A stretch of DNA of 37,427 bases from Helicobacteraceae bacterium (GTDB taxonomy: Bacteria > Campylobacterota > Campylobacteria > Campylobacterales > Sulfurimonadaceae): NCBI GenBank assembly GCA_015488775.1, contig WFNF01000107.1:1-37427 (forward strand). Reading direction: 5' to 3'. Position 1 is the first letter of the stretch. Every line of letters starts with the position of its first letter. The position numbers were made by a program, and so were the translations under genes. Positions 1 to 8,171 of the stretch are shown piece by piece. The notes under the pieces were generated by a model, which saw only the letters and a list, made by a program, of their open reading frames with translations, was not told the DNA's origin and made no database searches.

Positions 1-76
1 TCAAATGACTTCTCATACTCTACAACTCGTAGCGTCTGTGTCTCTTTTGCAAGCGACTCATCGTTTGTGGACGGGA

Positions 77-105
77 ATTATAGGGGATTCTAACTTTATT
101 GTCAA
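77..105 (-). promoter_or_regulatory. Consensus sigma70 promoter directed out of the left edge
   Basis: Read on the minus strand, a perfect -35 TTGACA (105-100) is followed after exactly 17 nt by a perfect -10 TATAAT (82-77). Such a fully consensus promoter is rare in this AT-rich sequence and is typical of stable RNA (rRNA/tRNA) operons. Transcription would start near position 70 and run off the window. The 70 nt downstream hold no start codon with a ribosome site, which fits an RNA leader. The RNA itself is outside the window, so the target is inference. Confidence 0.72.
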
Positions 106-487
106 GTGGTTTTGATGTGAATTGTGAAATTCTTTCGAATTCTTTTTTTGAGTGCCTGTTTTAGGGGGTTTACTGGTTTACTTTTTGATACTTGTTTGTT
201 TTTGTCATGTATATAGATACTGTTATTTATTATAAATATTAAGATATTAGTGAAATTTTTGATGATTTGTGCAATTGAAGAGAGTTTATTTACTAAGTTT
301 AACTCTTTTACTTACTTATAAATCTACTATTATCGATAATTATATGATTCTTTTTATATTTACAGGTATATATCTTCATCTATTTAGCCTTAACATATGA
401 TATTTACAATCTATTATCCCAAAATTAGTATATTTTTACTATTCAAACAATGTATATAATATATATACTATATAAAGGAATTCAATT
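106..487. other. Long AT-rich intergenic region
   Basis: I see no gene here. It holds the upstream side of the outward promoter, the 16-nt motif at 151-166 that recurs at the right end of the window, and the leader of the BI-1 gene with a TATAAT at 455-460. No convincing -35 element partners that -10 box. A ribosome site AAAGGA lies just before the ATG at 488. Confidence 0.6.
151..166. repeat. 16-nt motif, left copy
   Basis: AGTGCCTGTTTTAGGG recurs at 37400-37415 with one mismatch (G to A at the eighth base). Both copies follow a TTTCG/GAATT-rich stretch. The left copy lies about 45 nt upstream of the -35 box of the outward promoter. The function is unknown. Confidence 0.5.
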
Positions 488-1198
488 ATGGGTTTATATG
501 ATCGTGATTACGCAAGAGAAAATGATATCTCTTATTCAAAGGCTAGTGGTAGAAGTGAAGCGCAAATAGTATCTTTTGTTAAAGAGACTTACAAACTTTT
601 TGCTGCATCTATGGTTGCTGGTGGTGTTGGAGCTTACGTTGGAATCCCATTTGCAAGTACAGTTGCTGCTAACTATTGGTTTATAGCTATACCATGGATG
701 TTATTTGGTATGTTTGGTCTTAATATGATTAAAAATAAGCCAGGTATCAATATGATTGGACTTTTTGCTTTTACATTTATTAGTGGTATTATAATTACAC
801 CTTTACTTTCTAGTATACTAGGTATGTCTGGTGGAGCAAGTATAGTTGGTAATGCATTTTTAATGACTGCAGCACTATTTGGTGCATTAAGTTTTTATGC
901 TATTAAAACTTCTAGTGATTTTACATCTATTGGTAAACCTTTAGTAATTTCATTTTTTGTAATCATAGGTTTTTCACTAATTAATGCTTTTGTATTTAAT
1001 AGTCCTATACTATATCTTGTAATACAAGCTGCATTTTTAATTGTTATTAGTATTATGGTTTTATTTGATACTCAAAATATAATTAGAGGTGCTTATGAAA
1101 CTCCAATGGATGGTGCTATTGCACTTTACTTAGACTTTTTCAATATGTTTATAACTCTTTTACAACTATTTGGAATATTTGGTGGGCGTGACGACTAA
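488..1198 (+). CDS. Bax inhibitor-1 (BI-1/YccA) family membrane protein
   Basis: A 236-aa inner-membrane protein with about seven hydrophobic segments from residue 35 to the C-terminus. It has the typical C-terminal pattern of the BI-1/YccA/YbhL family: a penultimate segment ending LFDTQNIIRG, a loop with ALYLDFFNMF, and a hydrophobic end LLQLFGIFGG. Family members are linked to ion leak and to protection from, or modulation of, membrane proteases such as FtsH; the role in this group is not settled. The start is supported by AAAGGA 9 nt upstream. The stop codon lies inside a perfect 22-bp palindrome that separates it from the thiamine gene. Confidence 0.9.
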   Translation: MGLYDRDYARENDISYSKASGRSEAQIVSFVKETYKLFAASMVAGGVGAYVGIPFASTVAANYWFIAIPWMLFGMFGLNMIKNKPGINMIGLFAFTFISGIIITPLLSSILGMSGGASIVGNAFLMTAALFGALSFYAIKTSSDFTSIGKPLVISFFVIIGFSLINAFVFNSPILYLVIQAAFLIVISIMVLFDTQNIIRGAYETPMDGAIALYLDFFNMFITLLQLFGIFGGRDD

Positions 1199-1214
1199 GG
1201 CATATGCCTTAGTC
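1193..1214. promoter_or_regulatory. Perfect 22-bp palindrome between BI-1 gene and thiD2
   Basis: Arm GACTAAGGCAT (1193-1203) is followed directly by its exact reverse complement (1204-1214). It contains the BI-1 stop codon (1196-1198) and ends 9 nt before the likely ATG of the next gene. No T-run follows, so it does not look like a standard terminator. As RNA it could form a hairpin affecting translation of the downstream gene; as DNA it could be an operator. Confidence 0.55.
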
Positions 1215-1223
1215 ACTTCACCT

Positions 1224-1610
1224 ATGAATAACAATTACTTCAGAATCATAGATGCAAACCTTAACCGCCTAAGAGAGGGGTTAAGAGTTGTGGAAGATAT
1301 AGAACGGTACATTAACAACAACAAAGAACTATCATCTAAATTAAAATCATTAAGACATAAGGTTAGAGTAGAGAATTTTAAAGATTTACTACACTCGCGC
1401 GATGCACTCAATGATGTTTTAAAACCTTCAATAGATACAGAGCTAAAAAGAGCCTCACTAGAATCAATAAAAATAGCTAATCTAAAAAGAGCACAAGAGT
1501 CATCAAGAGTTTTAGAGGAGATGTTAAAATTAGATGATGTAAAAATTTCTGAAATATTTAAACATATAAGGTATGAGCTTTATACTATTGAAAAAGAGAT
1601 TTTACTATAG
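1224..1610 (+). CDS. ThiD2-family thiamine biosynthesis protein (stand-alone)
   Basis: The sequence FRIIDANLNRLREGLRVVED at the N-terminus matches the ThiD2 domain found fused in front of thiamine-phosphate synthase (ThiE) in cyanobacteria, Aquifex and others; ThiD2 has been described as a monofunctional HMP-phosphate kinase. Here the domain stands alone, about 128 aa, all-alpha, with no ThiE part. Such proteins are often annotated as thiamine-phosphate pyrophosphorylase, probably wrongly. I chose ATG 1224 because the family signature begins within a few residues; a TTG at 1170 would add 18 unconserved residues and overlap the previous gene. No good ribosome site precedes 1224, so translational coupling through the palindrome is possible. 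Confidence 0.78.
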   Translation: MNNNYFRIIDANLNRLREGLRVVEDIERYINNNKELSSKLKSLRHKVRVENFKDLLHSRDALNDVLKPSIDTELKRASLESIKIANLKRAQESSRVLEEMLKLDDVKISEIFKHIRYELYTIEKEILL

Positions 1611-1615
1611 GATTT

Positions 1616-2302
1616 TTAAATACTCTTAATCAAAAGAATCTCAAATTCTAAATACTTATATGGGTACTCATTCATCAATTTTTTAGTATTTTTGTAATTT
1701 AATACATTTCGTGAAGCACTAACTCCACTTTTTTTTATATATCTAAACATCTCTCTAGTGCTTTTAAACTCTAACTTATAATTTAAAAGTTCATACTCAA
1801 CATCAAAGTACCTATCTACAGTGTTTTTTACTTCACTAACACTTCTAAGTAGAGGTTTTAAAGATGCAGTTCTGTTTATAGTTTCAAAAGTGCCAGAGGT
1901 AAATATAGCCAAAGATATAGGTATATCAAGATTTTTAATATTTTTAAATACCTTATCTAAATCATCTGCCCATTGCAAAGCTGACGCTGATATAAGATAA
2001 TCCATATTTTGTATATATAAACTATCAAATAGATTTGAATCATTGAAATTACCATAAATGCACTCAATATTTTTATCTTTAGGATGAAGTTCTAACATAT
2101 TTTTAGCAAAATCTATACCTATAAAATAAGATATATTCCAAGTTATCTCTCTAAAAACAGCACCCTCACCACAACCTAAATCTATAATTTTTTTTGGATT
2201 TGAGTCTATACCATTAACTAATTTTTTAACAACTTTAGATTGAATTATGTTATATGAGCTGTAAGATAACGCATTTTTTGAAAACTCTAAATCAATACTC
2301 AT
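1616..2302 (-). CDS. bioC: BioC-like malonyl-ACP O-methyltransferase
   Basis: A 228-aa class I SAM-dependent methyltransferase. Motif I is IIDLGCGEGAVF at about residues 39-50. The N-terminus (FSKNALSYSSYNIIQSKVVKKL) and the later SALQWA and GVSASRNVL patterns are those of BioC, which methylates malonyl-ACP to start pimeloyl synthesis for biotin. The ATG overlaps the znuB stop by 4 nt, so it is co-translated as the last gene of the metal-transport operon. It converges on thiD2 with 5 nt between stops. No other biotin genes are in the window. BioC is the best reading, but another small methyltransferase of this fold is possible. Confidence 0.75.
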   Translation of the reverse strand: MSIDLEFSKNALSYSSYNIIQSKVVKKLVNGIDSNPKKIIDLGCGEGAVFREITWNISYFIGIDFAKNMLELHPKDKNIECIYGNFNDSNLFDSLYIQNMDYLISASALQWADDLDKVFKNIKNLDIPISLAIFTSGTFETINRTASLKPLLRSVSEVKNTVDRYFDVEYELLNYKLEFKSTREMFRYIKKSGVSASRNVLNYKNTKKLMNEYPYKYLEFEILLIKSI

Positions 2303-3081
2303 TTTTTAAACAAAGTACCTATAAATATTATGATTAGTACAACAACAATAGAAGCACCGCTAGGAACAGACATATAGTAAGATAGACTTATACCAACAAT
2401 TACAGAGATTATTGAGAATAACAATGCAAATATTAAAGTGCCATATAAACCTTTTTTCAATCTCAAACTACTTATAGTTGGAATAACCATCAACGCACCA
2501 ATAAGCAAAGAACCAACTATTTGTATAGACAAGGCAATAACTATTGCAACAATCGAAACTAGTAGATAATTATAAAATTTTACATTTAAGCCACTAGCCT
2601 TTGCTAATTCCTCATCATAAGATATAAAATAAAGTTCTTTATGTATAAAAAGTAATGTCCCTAAAGCAAAAAATGAAAAGACTAACATAACTATTAAGTC
2701 ATCTTCACTCACAGACAATATAGAACCAAAAAGGTAAGAAAATAAAGAGTTATTAAATGAGTCAGCGAGTGATACTATAATGACAGCTAAAGCAAGAGAA
2801 CCTGAGAGAAATATAGCCAAAATAGCATCTGAATATATCTTAAATTCAACTCTAATAAACTCAATCAACCAAGCAGCGATAATAGCAAAAACAATAGAAC
2901 TCCAATATGGGTTTAAACCAAGTAAAATACCTACAGCAACTCCAACTAAGGATGAATGAGCCAAAGTTTCAGATAGTAATGAATACCTTTTTAAAACTAT
3001 GAAAGCCCCGCTCATTGAAGATAAAATTGCAATCATTATTCCTGACAAAAAGGCATAAATCATAAAATCATATTCAAACAT
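2299..3081 (-). CDS. znuB: Zinc/manganese ABC transporter permease (ZnuB type)
   Basis: A 260-aa ABC-3 family permease with about eight membrane segments. The motif VLKRYSLLSETLAHSSLVGVA near residues 29-49 is the hallmark ATPase-contact region of ZnuB/MntB permeases, and GALMVIPTISSLRL near residues 195-208 is also typical. It forms the membrane channel of the ZnuABC importer. Its ATG overlaps the znuC stop by 8 nt and is preceded by a strong AGAGGTAAG ribosome site inside znuC. The metal (Zn or Mn) cannot be told from the sequence. Confidence 0.9.
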   Translation of the reverse strand: MFEYDFMIYAFLSGIMIAILSSMSGAFIVLKRYSLLSETLAHSSLVGVAVGILLGLNPYWSSIVFAIIAAWLIEFIRVEFKIYSDAILAIFLSGSLALAVIIVSLADSFNNSLFSYLFGSILSVSEDDLIVMLVFSFFALGTLLFIHKELYFISYDEELAKASGLNVKFYNYLLVSIVAIVIALSIQIVGSLLIGALMVIPTISSLRLKKGLYGTLIFALLFSIISVIVGISLSYYMSVPSGASIVVVLIIIFIGTLFKK

Positions 3082-3838
3082 GCTTACCTCTGTGTGTTAA
3101 CATATGTGCATCAAAACCATAGACCTTAGAAAAAATATTGCAAGACAAATCCTTAGTTGGAGTTTTAGATACTCTAAGAGTTGAGTTTATAAACATAACA
3201 CCATCTATATCATCTGCAATCACACCAATATCGTGAGTTATAAATATAATAGTTATTTTTTCATCTTTATTTAACTTTTTAAGCAGTACATAAAAATCTT
3301 TTTGATGCTTTGCATCAACACCTGTATTTGGTTCATCTAAAATCAAAACTTCAGGTTTACTAACTAGTGCTCTTGCAATCATAACTCTTTGTCTTTGACC
3401 ACCTGAGAGTTCACCGATTTGTCTATCTTTAAGGTGTAGTACATTCATTTTTTTCATTGCATCATCTAATAGATGATTGAAAGATGAATTAAAAAAAAGT
3501 TTATGTTTATTTTTTACAATCAAACCCATTTTAACAACATCTAAAACTGATGCTGGAAAATTATCATCAAGAAGCGAAGCTCTTTGAGGTACATAGCCTA
3601 TTTTATCCCAAGCATTAAATTTTGATTGATTTTGCCCTAAAATTTTTATTGTTCCAGATGTTGCAGAGATAAGCTTTAAAAGTGTTTTAACTAAAGTTGA
3701 CTTTCCACCACCATTAGGACCAATAAGAGCTATATAATCGCCTTTAAAGATTGTAAAAGATACATTTTTTAGAACATCTTGTTTATTTCTAAGTAAACAA
3801 AGATTTTTAACTTCAAATACACTACTTGAAAACTTCAC
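3074..3838 (-). CDS. znuC: Zinc/manganese ABC transporter ATP-binding protein (ZnuC type)
   Basis: A 254-aa ABC ATPase: Walker A GPNGGGKST near residue 40, signature LSGGQRQR near 144, Walker B VLILDEP, and switch histidine in THD. These belong to the metal-uptake branch that energises ZnuB. The start is GTG, overlapping the TGA of znuA in a GTGA arrangement, which implies translational coupling. The C-terminal 40 residues include HRGKH, but no further domain is seen. Confidence 0.9.
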   Translation of the reverse strand: MKFSSSVFEVKNLCLLRNKQDVLKNVSFTIFKGDYIALIGPNGGGKSTLVKTLLKLISATSGTIKILGQNQSKFNAWDKIGYVPQRASLLDDNFPASVLDVVKMGLIVKNKHKLFFNSSFNHLLDDAMKKMNVLHLKDRQIGELSGGQRQRVMIARALVSKPEVLILDEPNTGVDAKHQKDFYVLLKKLNKDEKITIIFITHDIGVIADDIDGVMFINSTLRVSKTPTKDLSCNIFSKVYGFDAHMLTHRGKHV

Positions 3839-4725
3839 TTACACTCCAAAGCACTAGATATTTTAAACATATTAATTTTCATTAAAGATATATAATCAGC
3901 ACCATTTTCAAAATCATCTTTAGATACATTTGATATAGTGTAAAGCATATCTACTTTTACCCCTGTTTCATTTGAAATAGTTTTTGCTAATTTATCAGAT
4001 ACAAAAGATTCAAAAAAGAGTGTATTTATATCTAACTCTTTAACTTCATCAACTAAAGAGCTTAAAACTTTGGCACTAGGCATAGATTCAGATGAAACAC
4101 CATGGATAGAATGTATTTCAAAACCATACTCATTTGCTAAGTATCCAAAAGCATTATGTGTAACTAATATTGCATTTTTTTTACACCCTTTAAAAGAGTT
4201 TATATAATCTAACTCTAAAGAATTTAATTTTTTTATATACTTTTTTAGATTACTATTATAAAAAGTTTCGTTTTTTGTATCAAGTTTAACCAAGCTCTGT
4301 GTTATCTCTTTTGCAATAATTTTTACATTTGAGATATCAAACCAAAAATGTGGATCATAAGCAAACTGATGTGAATGTTGATGTTCATCATGAAATTTTT
4401 CTAAAACTACACTTTTAGATACATCTAAACTTTTTGCATCAAGTACAAATTTTGATATGCTGTGTTCCAATATATCACCACTATATATAAATAAAGATGC
4501 TGATTTTATCTTTACTACATCTCTAGGTGTAGGTGCAAAAGTATGTATGTCAACTCCATGAGGAATCAAATAATCTATAGCAATTTTATCTTTAGATATA
4601 TTTCTCAAAATATCAAACAGAACAAAATTAGACACAATAATCTGAGGGGCCTTAGAACTATTCTTTTGATCAGAACAAGATGTTAATAATATAAAAAAAG
4701 TAAGTAAAGTTAAAGTAAATTTCAT
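3835..4725 (-). CDS. znuA: Periplasmic metal-binding lipoprotein (ZnuA type)
   Basis: A 296-aa solute-binding protein of the cluster A-I (TroA/ZnuA) family. A lipobox LLTSC places the lipidated Cys at residue 17. Likely metal ligands are the His in VDIHTFAPTPRD, the His in DPHFWFD and the His in HSIHGVS. A short His-rich loop (HDEHQHSH) is a feature of zinc-specific members and favours Zn over Mn. It is the first gene of znuA-znuC-znuB-bioC. No Shine-Dalgarno sequence is visible before the ATG, suggesting a very short or atypical leader. Confidence 0.88.
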   Translation of the reverse strand: MKFTLTLLTFFILLTSCSDQKNSSKAPQIIVSNFVLFDILRNISKDKIAIDYLIPHGVDIHTFAPTPRDVVKIKSASLFIYSGDILEHSISKFVLDAKSLDVSKSVVLEKFHDEHQHSHQFAYDPHFWFDISNVKIIAKEITQSLVKLDTKNETFYNSNLKKYIKKLNSLELDYINSFKGCKKNAILVTHNAFGYLANEYGFEIHSIHGVSSESMPSAKVLSSLVDEVKELDINTLFFESFVSDKLAKTISNETGVKVDMLYTISNVSKDDFENGADYISLMKINMFKISSALECK

Positions 4726-4726
4726 A

Positions 4727-4741
4727 ATGTAATTGTAACAT
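4727..4741. promoter_or_regulatory. Short dyad in front of znuA (possible metal-regulator site)
   Basis: ATGTAATTGTAACAT has ATGT/ACAT outer arms around 7 nt and lies immediately upstream of the znuA ATG, in the divergent spacer with secG. Its place would suit a Zur/Fur-type operator, but the match is short and AT-rich, so this is only a candidate. Confidence 0.25.
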
Positions 4742-4766
4742 CTTTTTAATTTTAAACTAATTTAGA

Positions 4767-4772
4767 TATAAT
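4767..4772 (+). promoter_or_regulatory. -10 box of the secG promoter
   Basis: TATAAT 31 nt upstream of the secG ATG, in an AT-rich context. The -35 region (TTTTAA-like) is poor, as is common in Campylobacterota sigma70 promoters. Confidence 0.5.
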
Positions 4773-4802
4773 TTCGAACTTTATATTTAGGATATCTGAT
4801 TT

Positions 4803-5156
4803 ATGGAATCAATTTTATTTATCGTACAGATTGTATTAGTTGTTATTATTGTGATTGCTGTACTACTTCAAAAAAGTTCTAGCATTGGTCTTGGAGCTTA
4901 CAGTGGTTCAAATGACTCTGTTTTTGGAGCAAAAGGACCTGCTAGCTTTTTAGCAAAAGCTACTTTCTTTATAGGTTTTCTTTTTGTTGCAAACACTATA
5001 GCGCTTGGTTATCTTTATTCACAAGCTAAAAACGAATCTGTTGTTGATACAGTTATAACACCAACAGACATTGCTGCACCAGCAGTTAAAAAAACTATAC
5101 CAGTTTCAAGTAAGGTTGAAACAAATACTACTACTGAGTCAAACTCTAGTAAATAG
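4803..5156 (+). CDS. secG: Preprotein translocase subunit SecG
   Basis: A 117-aa protein with two membrane segments (about residues 3-20 and 52-71). The conserved cytoplasmic loop LLQKSSSIGLGAYSGSNDSVFG is diagnostic of SecG, the small subunit of the SecYEG translocon. The C-terminal tail of about 45 residues is Ser/Thr/Lys-rich and low in complexity, as in relatives from this phylum. It precedes frr and pyrE on the same strand but is separated by 131 nt with a hairpin and a new -10 box. Confidence 0.93.
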   Translation: MESILFIVQIVLVVIIVIAVLLQKSSSIGLGAYSGSNDSVFGAKGPASFLAKATFFIGFLFVANTIALGYLYSQAKNESVVDTVITPTDIAAPAVKKTIPVSSKVETNTTTESNSSK

Positions 5157-5169
5157 TTACTTCATAACT

Positions 5170-5185
5170 TGAGCCTTTTGGCTCA
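5170..5185 (+). terminator. Hairpin after secG
   Basis: TGAGCC-TTTT-GGCTCA forms a 6-bp stem with a 4-nt loop, 13 nt after the secG stop. No T-run follows, so it is a weak or non-canonical terminator. Confidence 0.45.
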
Positions 5186-5246
5186 CAAACTTCTCCATAA
5201 TATACTAACAAAATAATTTTCACTTTTAACTTTCAAAATATACTGC

Positions 5247-5252
5247 TATAAT
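5247..5252 (+). promoter_or_regulatory. -10 box of the frr-pyrE promoter
   Basis: TATAAT 36 nt before the frr ATG. The -35 region is not conserved. The box separates secG from the frr-pyrE pair. Confidence 0.45.
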
Positions 5253-5287
5253 TTCAACAATAAAACTTCAAACTACATAGGATTAGC

Positions 5288-5845
5288 ATGTTAAACGAAA
5301 TATTCAACGAATGTGACACAAAAATGAAAGGCTCTGTAGAGCATATGAAACACGATTTCAAAACGCTTAGAACTGGTAAGGTTACTACTAGTGTTCTTGA
5401 TAATGTAAAAATAGATTATTATGGTACTTTAACATTACTTGATCAAGTCGCTTCTGTTTTAGCTACTGATGCAACCACTATAGTTGTATCTCCATGGGAA
5501 AAACATTTAGTTGCAGATATTGAGAGTGCTATTGCTAAAGCAAATATTGGAGTAAATCCAAACAGTGATGGTGAACAAGTTAAACTATTTTTCCCACCAA
5601 TGACTGTTGAGCAAAGACAAGAAACTGTTAAAAAAATGAAAACAATGGGTGAAGATGCTAAAGTTTCTATTAGAAACGATAGAAAAAAAGCAAATGATAA
5701 AATTAAAAAACTTGAAAAAGATAAAGAGATTACTACTGATGACTCTAAAGCTGCTCAAGATAATATACAGAAAACAACAGACAAATTTATAGCTGACATT
5801 GAATCTATCTTAAAAGATAAAGAAGCTGAAATTTTAAAAGTTTAG
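5288..5845 (+). CDS. frr: Ribosome recycling factor
   Basis: The 185-aa length is exact for RRF. It begins with the three-helix-bundle pattern [34 protein letters not shown], and the C-terminal helix contains ISVRN-type [16 protein letters not shown] and ends [11 protein letters not shown]. It splits post-termination ribosomes together with EF-G. pyrE starts 8 nt after the stop, so the two are an operon. Confidence 0.96.
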   Translation: MLNEIFNECDTKMKGSVEHMKHDFKTLRTGKVTTSVLDNVKIDYYGTLTLLDQVASVLATDATTIVVSPWEKHLVADIESAIAKANIGVNPNSDGEQVKLFFPPMTVEQRQETVKKMKTMGEDAKVSIRNDRKKANDKIKKLEKDKEITTDDSKAAQDNIQKTTDKFIADIESILKDKEAEILKV

Positions 5846-5853
5846 GACTTAGT

Positions 5854-6465
5854 ATGGATGTTAAAAAAATATATATGGATTCAGATGCTCTTTTAGAGGG
5901 TCACTTTAAACTTAGTTCTGGAAATCATTCACAATTTTATCTTCAAAGTGCAAAAGTTCTTGAAGATCCTAAAAATGCTGCTGCTCTAGCAAATGGTGTT
6001 GCAATACAGATACAAGATAGTGGTCTTGAAGTAGATACTATATGTGCACCTGCTCTTGGTGGTTTAATAGCAGGATTTGCTCTAGCAACTGCACTAAATA
6101 AACGCTCAATCTTTGCAGAAAGAGTTGATGGTGAGATGACTATTAGACGTGGTTTTGAGATAAGTGTTGGTGAAAAAGTTGTTATATGTGAAGATATTAT
6201 AACTACTGGTGGAAGTGCTATGGAAGCTGCTCGTGCTGTTGAAGCTATGGGTGGTGTTGTTGTTGGTTTTGCAGCTCTTGCAAATCGTGGTTTTTGCGAT
6301 AGACAAAACTCTGAAATAACTAAAAAAGCAAACTGTAAACTACCTGATGAAACTCCATTTTTTGCTCTTGAAGATTTTACTTTTGAGATGTATACACCAG
6401 ATGAGTGCCCTTTATGCAAAGAGGGTAAAAGTGAAGCTATCAAACCTGGTTCACGCGGAAACTAA
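5854..6465 (+). CDS. pyrE: Orotate phosphoribosyltransferase
   Basis: A 203-aa type I phosphoribosyltransferase converting orotate plus PRPP to OMP in pyrimidine synthesis. The PRPP-binding motif [13 protein letters not shown] lies at residues 109-121, and the N-terminal [16 protein letters not shown] matches the OPRT substrate loop. The C-terminus has CPLCKEG and a GSRG end as in the Campylobacterota/Thermus-type PyrE subgroup. AGGAC precedes the ATG. Confidence 0.94.
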   Translation: MDVKKIYMDSDALLEGHFKLSSGNHSQFYLQSAKVLEDPKNAAALANGVAIQIQDSGLEVDTICAPALGGLIAGFALATALNKRSIFAERVDGEMTIRRGFEISVGEKVVICEDIITTGGSAMEAARAVEAMGGVVVGFAALANRGFCDRQNSEITKKANCKLPDETPFFALEDFTFEMYTPDECPLCKEGKSEAIKPGSRGN

Positions 6466-6467
6466 TA

Positions 6468-6492
6468 TATAGATGGAAAATTTCCATCTATA
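6468..6492. terminator. Bidirectional hairpin between pyrE and the antiporter gene
   Basis: TATAGATGG-AAAATTTT... pairs with CCATCTATA: arms 6468-6479 and 6481-6492 are reverse complements. It lies between convergent genes and overlaps the antiporter stop codon. The T/A tracts are in the loop rather than after the stem, so efficiency is uncertain. Confidence 0.55.
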
Positions 6493-8104
6493 ACTTACAC
6501 CTTAAAGATTTATTTACTATAATCTTTGCAACCTCTTTTTTTCCATTGACTATATAATTTATTGGTAAATCTTTTAATGATTCTTTTTCATCTTTAGTTG
6601 TTACACCTACAACTATATTTACATATTTAGTATGTTTAAGTATTGCTTCACATATAGCTCTCTTTTTCTCATGATTATCTATAGCTATAATCACACTTGA
6701 AGCTTCACTAAGATGCATGGCTTCAATAATTTTTACCTTTGAAATATCCCCGTAATGTATATTTTTATTCTCCTGCATACCCTCTTTTATATGCTTCATA
6801 GAATAATCTATAATCACAGGTTCAACACCATCTTTTTCTAATTCATTGACAATATATTTACCTAAAAAACTATATCCACAAACAACAATATGATTTTTAA
6901 CCTCTGCTATCTCTTCAACCTCTGCATATGAGTTTGTATTTGAAAGAAGAGAGGTTAAATAATCTAACCTTGAGATTATAAAAGGCGTTACAACCATAGA
7001 AAAAACTACTATTAATGTTAACAAAGATACAAGAGTATCATCTAAAAGATGAGAACTGCTAGCAAGGGCAAAAATAGCAAAAGAGAATTCACCCACTTGA
7101 GAAAGGGCTAAAGCAGTTTTAAACGCTATACGCCTTCTAGAATTAAACCTAATAACAATAAAAATAATAATAGATTTAATGGCCAATACTGCAACAAAAA
7201 TACCTATTATTAGTGGTAGATGTGTAAAAAGATATGATAAATCTATTTTCATACCAACAGTTAAAAAGAAAGCTCCTAAAAGTAAATCTTTAAATGGTGC
7301 TATATCTACCTCAACCTTATGATGAAACTTTGTTTCTGCTATAATCATACCTGCTACAAAAGCACCTAAAGAATAAGTAAAACCCATATAGTGTGCAAGT
7401 AAAGATGCTCCAACAACTATAACTAGAACTGAACCCATGAACAACTCTTCAAGACCAGATGAAGCTGAAAACCTTAAAAGGTAAGTCATAACCCTCTTTC
7501 CAATAACAAAAAGAAGACCCATCACTATAAGTGCACTAATTGCAGTGTTTATTAAGATATCTAAAACATTACTATCTTCGTTTGTTAAAAAACCAATTAA
7601 TATTAAAATTGGAATCACAGCTATATCTTGAAAAATCAAAATTGCCATAGATTTTTTACCATACTCTTTATATATATCTTTTGTCTGCTTTAAATGAGAA
7701 AGTACAACTGCGGTTGATGATAAGGAGAATGCTAAAGCTATAATAATAGAAGATTTATTATCTATATTAAAAATAAAATGTGTTATCAGAAACACAACTA
7801 TTGATGTTAAACCAACTTGTAAAACACCATTACCAAAGATAACACCCTTCATAGAGTTCATCTTCTCTAAAGATATCTCCAAACCAATAGTAAACATTAA
7901 AAAAACTATACCAAACTCACCAATTAGCTCTAAAGCATGAGATGATGCCAACTGTTCTATATCAAAACCATACATCATAATAGTACCAGTTAAGATATAA
8001 CCAATAATTTGAGAAATTCCGAACTTTTTAAGTATAAGATTTATAACAACCGACATCCCTAAGGCCAAAACGCCATAAACTAAAATATTTTCCATAACTA
8101 CCAT
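6488..8104 (-). CDS. CPA2 monovalent cation:proton antiporter with RCK domain (KefB/YbaL type)
   Basis: A 538-aa protein. Residues from about 5 to 385 hold 12-13 hydrophobic segments with Na/H-exchanger motifs such as GIVFLMFTIGLE and LGAFVAGMIIAET. The C-terminal part is a Rossmann-type TrkA-N/RCK domain starting NHIVVCGYSFLGKYIV, which binds nucleotide and gates transport. Such proteins move K+ or Na+ against H+. The second RCK (TrkA-C) domain is absent. Two Met codons compete for the start (8104 and 8095); neither has a good ribosome site, and the shorter form begins MENILVYGVLALG, as in relatives. Confidence 0.88.
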   Translation of the reverse strand: MVVMENILVYGVLALGMSVVINLILKKFGISQIIGYILTGTIMMYGFDIEQLASSHALELIGEFGIVFLMFTIGLEISLEKMNSMKGVIFGNGVLQVGLTSIVVFLITHFIFNIDNKSSIIIALAFSLSSTAVVLSHLKQTKDIYKEYGKKSMAILIFQDIAVIPILILIGFLTNEDSNVLDILINTAISALIVMGLLFVIGKRVMTYLLRFSASSGLEELFMGSVLVIVVGASLLAHYMGFTYSLGAFVAGMIIAETKFHHKVEVDIAPFKDLLLGAFFLTVGMKIDLSYLFTHLPLIIGIFVAVLAIKSIIIFIVIRFNSRRRIAFKTALALSQVGEFSFAIFALASSSHLLDDTLVSLLTLIVVFSMVVTPFIISRLDYLTSLLSNTNSYAEVEEIAEVKNHIVVCGYSFLGKYIVNELEKDGVEPVIIDYSMKHIKEGMQENKNIHYGDISKVKIIEAMHLSEASSVIIAIDNHEKKRAICEAILKHTKYVNIVVGVTTKDEKESLKDLPINYIVNGKKEVAKIIVNKSLRCKL

Positions 8105-8171
8105 TTCATTTTAATATCATATATATAAGTAATAGTATATAATACCATCTATAAAAATAAGGACAATATAT

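Noticed and set aside
1170-1223. TTG start for thiD2 giving an 18-aa extension
   Set aside because: The extension overlaps the BI-1 gene and is not part of the ThiD2 signature.
5943-6443. Long minus-strand reading frame inside pyrE
   Set aside because: It is the antisense shadow of a clear pyrE gene; its protein is Ser/Pro-rich without family features.
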